A stretch of DNA of 64,000 nt from Ridgeia piscesae (taxonomy: Eukaryota; Annelida; Polychaeta; Sabellida; Siboglinidae): contig JAODUO010000036.1 in the NCBI GenBank assembly GCA_025642075.2, positions 65,001-129,000 on the forward strand, written 5' to 3'. Both the position numbers and the translations under genes were made by a program. Positions 63,701-64,000 of the stretch are shown piece after piece (within the stretch, counting starts at the first letter, position 1; each line of letters opens with the position of its first letter). The notes under the pieces are model-generated. The model had not been told where the DNA came from, did no database searches, and saw only the letters and a program-made list of their open reading frames with translations.

Positions 63701-63833
63701 GTTCACTGTTGATAGCCGATTGCTCATACTTGCCTTCAACATCAGCGCCAAAACTCCACGGCAATGTAGTTGTCTTGTTCAGCGGCTCTTCCAAGGTGAC
63801 GCCAGGCTGCGGCGTCAACATCCACCCACCGTG
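56057..63833 (+). CDS. SPIDR: SPIDR, scaffold protein involved in DNA repair, 5' seven exons (partial)
   Basis: In vertebrates SPIDR is a nuclear scaffold that links BLM helicase and RAD51 in homologous recombination. Seven exons join in phase: 56057-56095, 59144-59318, 60833-61149, 61710-61793, 62533-62750, 63132-63445 and 63656-63833, about 441 codons so far; the gene continues past the window. Family signals are a basic start (SKRKRK), acidic/Ser patches (DIDWASESEDGS, ISDYDSDTGEESEEFD), the conserved GLADQLLWLIAREKSAVAFW helix and the segment RVLPVRVVKVKRECSLLIAD to VNIHPPW. A Thr/Ala-rich insertion follows the helix. Upstream ATG 55964 is in frame but would add a hydrophobic stretch unlikely for a nuclear protein. 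Confidence 0.88.
57340..58285 (-). pseudogene. Non-LTR retrotransposon 3' ORF relic, interrupted by a MITE
   Basis: On -, 58285-58141 (one frame) and 58152-57777 (another) encode FLNAKSDVAQVTYLGQ, then LGVTISHVHTWQLHINEITA, VIEYACQVWHTSLTKQQTNQ, KRAMCIIFCGM and RLPTLADRREVLCRTLF. This is the region after the RT core in CR1/jockey-like elements. It resumes beyond the MITE as QQPNHKVHHLLPP and NVSRTLLCPTDYNWQQ. Frameshifts make it inactive. It lies in SPIDR intron 1. Confidence 0.85.
57488..57776 (+). mobile_element. hAT-type MITE family H, copy 3, nested in the LINE
   Basis: Ends CATAGCTTTATGTAGAG and, inverted, CAGGGCTTTTTATGCAG. Exact 8-bp duplication GTTGCTGC at 57480-57487 and 57777-57784. 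Interior TTTGGACGGGTAAAA, GGACGGGTAGAAATATG and GGACGGGTAAAA repeats match copies 1 and 2. 289 bp. Confidence 0.93.
58536..58583. repeat. (TA)n microsatellite
   Basis: About 48 bp of TA repeats in SPIDR intron 1. Confidence 0.95.
58741..59006. repeat. TAGA, then GTAGA/GTAGG, then (TAGG)n array
   Basis: Degenerate TAGATAGC and GTAGAGTAGGAG units pass into about 30 perfect TAGG units (58886-59004), about 140 bp upstream of SPIDR exon 2. Confidence 0.95.
59144..59318 (+). CDS. SPIDR: SPIDR exon 2
   Basis: Acceptor TTATTTCCAG, donor CTGGTGAGTT; phase 0 to 1. Encodes LDYDYQGNQVVVSSFDTPKK, then HGDKDWNRRMEGFEGIAPA. ATGGCGCC at 59208 is a possible internal start. Confidence 0.75.
59319..60832. other. 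SPIDR intron 2 with a 110-codon ORF and CTAGTAAA-type repeats
   Basis: An ORF at 59401-59733 (QNCSHKQPVARNFLPTEKRH and onward) looks protein-like, but its possible splice sites do not match the phase of the next exon. GTCTAGTAAAGGTCAACAGG-type repeats occur at 59875-59935. (TA)n at 60664-60712. Confidence 0.4.
60664..60712. repeat. (TA)n microsatellite
   Basis: About 48 bp of TA repeats, about 120 bp before SPIDR exon 3. Confidence 0.95.
60833..61149 (+). CDS. SPIDR: SPIDR exon 3
   Basis: Acceptor CCTTTTCAG, donor GAGGTAAGTA; phase 1 to 0. Encodes SPVDIDWASESEDGSLQGQE and an Arg/Gly/Ser-rich part (TPAGRGRGGGKKPEG). Confidence 0.88.
61710..61793 (+). CDS. SPIDR: SPIDR exon 4
   Basis: Acceptor TGTTCCAG, donor GAGGTAGAGT; phase 0 to 0. 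Encodes ALEVSISDYDSDTGEESEEF, then DRIRNDEE, acidic. Confidence 0.85.
61794..61915. repeat. 22-bp array of donor-like units after SPIDR exon 4
   Basis: Five units of CTTGTGTTTGATGAGGTAAC + AT begin 10 bp after the exon. Each contains GATGAG/GTAACA, echoing the exon end GATGAGGAG/GTAGAG. Confidence 0.9.
62179..62375 (+). repeat. tRNA-derived SINE, copy 4 (5' truncated)
   Basis: Starts inside the tRNA head (TCAATCGAGGAGATGGTGG), retains B box GGTTCAATCCC and the full body (CTTTCGGAAGAGACACTAAA, AAGTAAAAGATCCCACACAG). In SPIDR intron 4. Confidence 0.88.
62533..62750 (+). CDS. SPIDR: SPIDR exon 5
   Basis: Acceptor TTTTGTAG, donor CAGGTGTGTT; ends in phase 2. Encodes a Ser/Pro-rich start, then VSDWVKSLQWQDTTPEKQND and TKKKPKYVR. 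Confidence 0.9.
63132..63445 (+). CDS. SPIDR: SPIDR exon 6, conserved helix plus Thr/Ala expansion
   Basis: Acceptor TATTTACAG, donor AAGGTACAAT; phase 2 to 1. Encodes NGLADQLLWLIAREKSAVAF and WLHKITTN, then about 70 residues of Thr/Ala from ACA/GCA triplets, with an internal near-duplicate starting LITAPTAAVAA. Confidence 0.9.
63656..63833 (+). CDS. SPIDR: SPIDR exon 7
   Basis: Acceptor GTTTACAG, donor TGGTAAGTTT; phase 1 to 2. Encodes DSRVLPVRVVKVKRECSLLI, then GNVVVLFSGSSKVTPGCGVN and IHPPW, a beta-rich conserved segment. Confidence 0.92.
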
Positions 63834-64000
63834 GTAAGTTTGCCAGATTATGATGTCATCTGAGCACTTTCAGGGCCAACGTAACCCAGGCCATATCCCG
63901 TCAAGAAGTGTTTATTTGAGTACTAAGAATACAATAAAAAACAGACTAATTTAACAGCTTTGGTTAAAGGGCGATGTTGTGAATTGGTATTGTTTCTCAG
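63834..64000. other. SPIDR: Start of SPIDR intron 7
   Basis: Non-coding after the GTAAGT donor; the next exon lies outside the window. Confidence 0.7.

Overview
The window is repeat-rich animal genomic DNA. Genes are split by GT-AG introns, there are many micro- and minisatellites, and tRNA-headed SINEs, cut-and-paste MITEs and non-LTR retrotransposon fragments are scattered throughout. Gene content and repeat style suggest a marine invertebrate, most likely a lophotrochozoan such as a mollusc. That placement is inference. Nothing looks prokaryotic: no operons, CRISPR, rRNA or functional tRNA genes were seen.

Four protein-coding loci can be supported. (1) The 3' half of a zinc carboxypeptidase (M14A) lies on + at 1653-5304; its exons carry His196-, Tyr248- and Glu270-type residues and an Arg at the position that sets substrate preference. 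(2) A small single-pass membrane protein with a long basic/Pro-rich tail lies on + at about 12417-15494; I do not recognise its family. (3) A complete EDC4/Ge-1 gene (enhancer of mRNA decapping 4, a P-body scaffold) lies on - from 55449 to 28570. I reconstruct 26 coding exons totalling 4434 nt, with consistent intron phases everywhere except two exons that each carry a net frameshift. (4) The 5' part of SPIDR (scaffold protein involved in DNA repair) lies on +, with seven exons from 56057 to 63833, and runs off the right edge. EDC4 and SPIDR are head-to-head, with start codons about 0.6 kb apart.

Layout: 1-1.65 kb AT-rich DNA; 1.65-5.3 kb carboxypeptidase; 5.3-12.4 kb non-coding with CA/ACGC and GTA/CAG arrays; 12.4-15.5 kb membrane-protein gene, with a 0.6 kb compound tetranucleotide array in its last intron; 15.5-28.5 kb intergenic DNA holding a 54-copy 25-bp minisatellite, a 2.3-kb 14-bp minisatellite, a LINE relic and several MITEs; 28.6-55.4 kb EDC4; 56-64 kb SPIDR.

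The most unusual signal is that several tandem arrays are built from exon edges. In EDC4, SPIDR and the membrane-protein gene, repeat units contain a splice site plus the adjoining exon bases, giving rows of decoy 3' or 5' splice sites beside the real one. EDC4 exon 12 has such arrays on both sides. Other good signals are a three-copy hAT-type MITE family with 8-bp target-site duplications (one copy nested in a LINE), a TTAA-flanked element with a THAP-like relic inside an EDC4 intron, and a 36-bp array whose unexpanded precursor is still visible 7 kb away.
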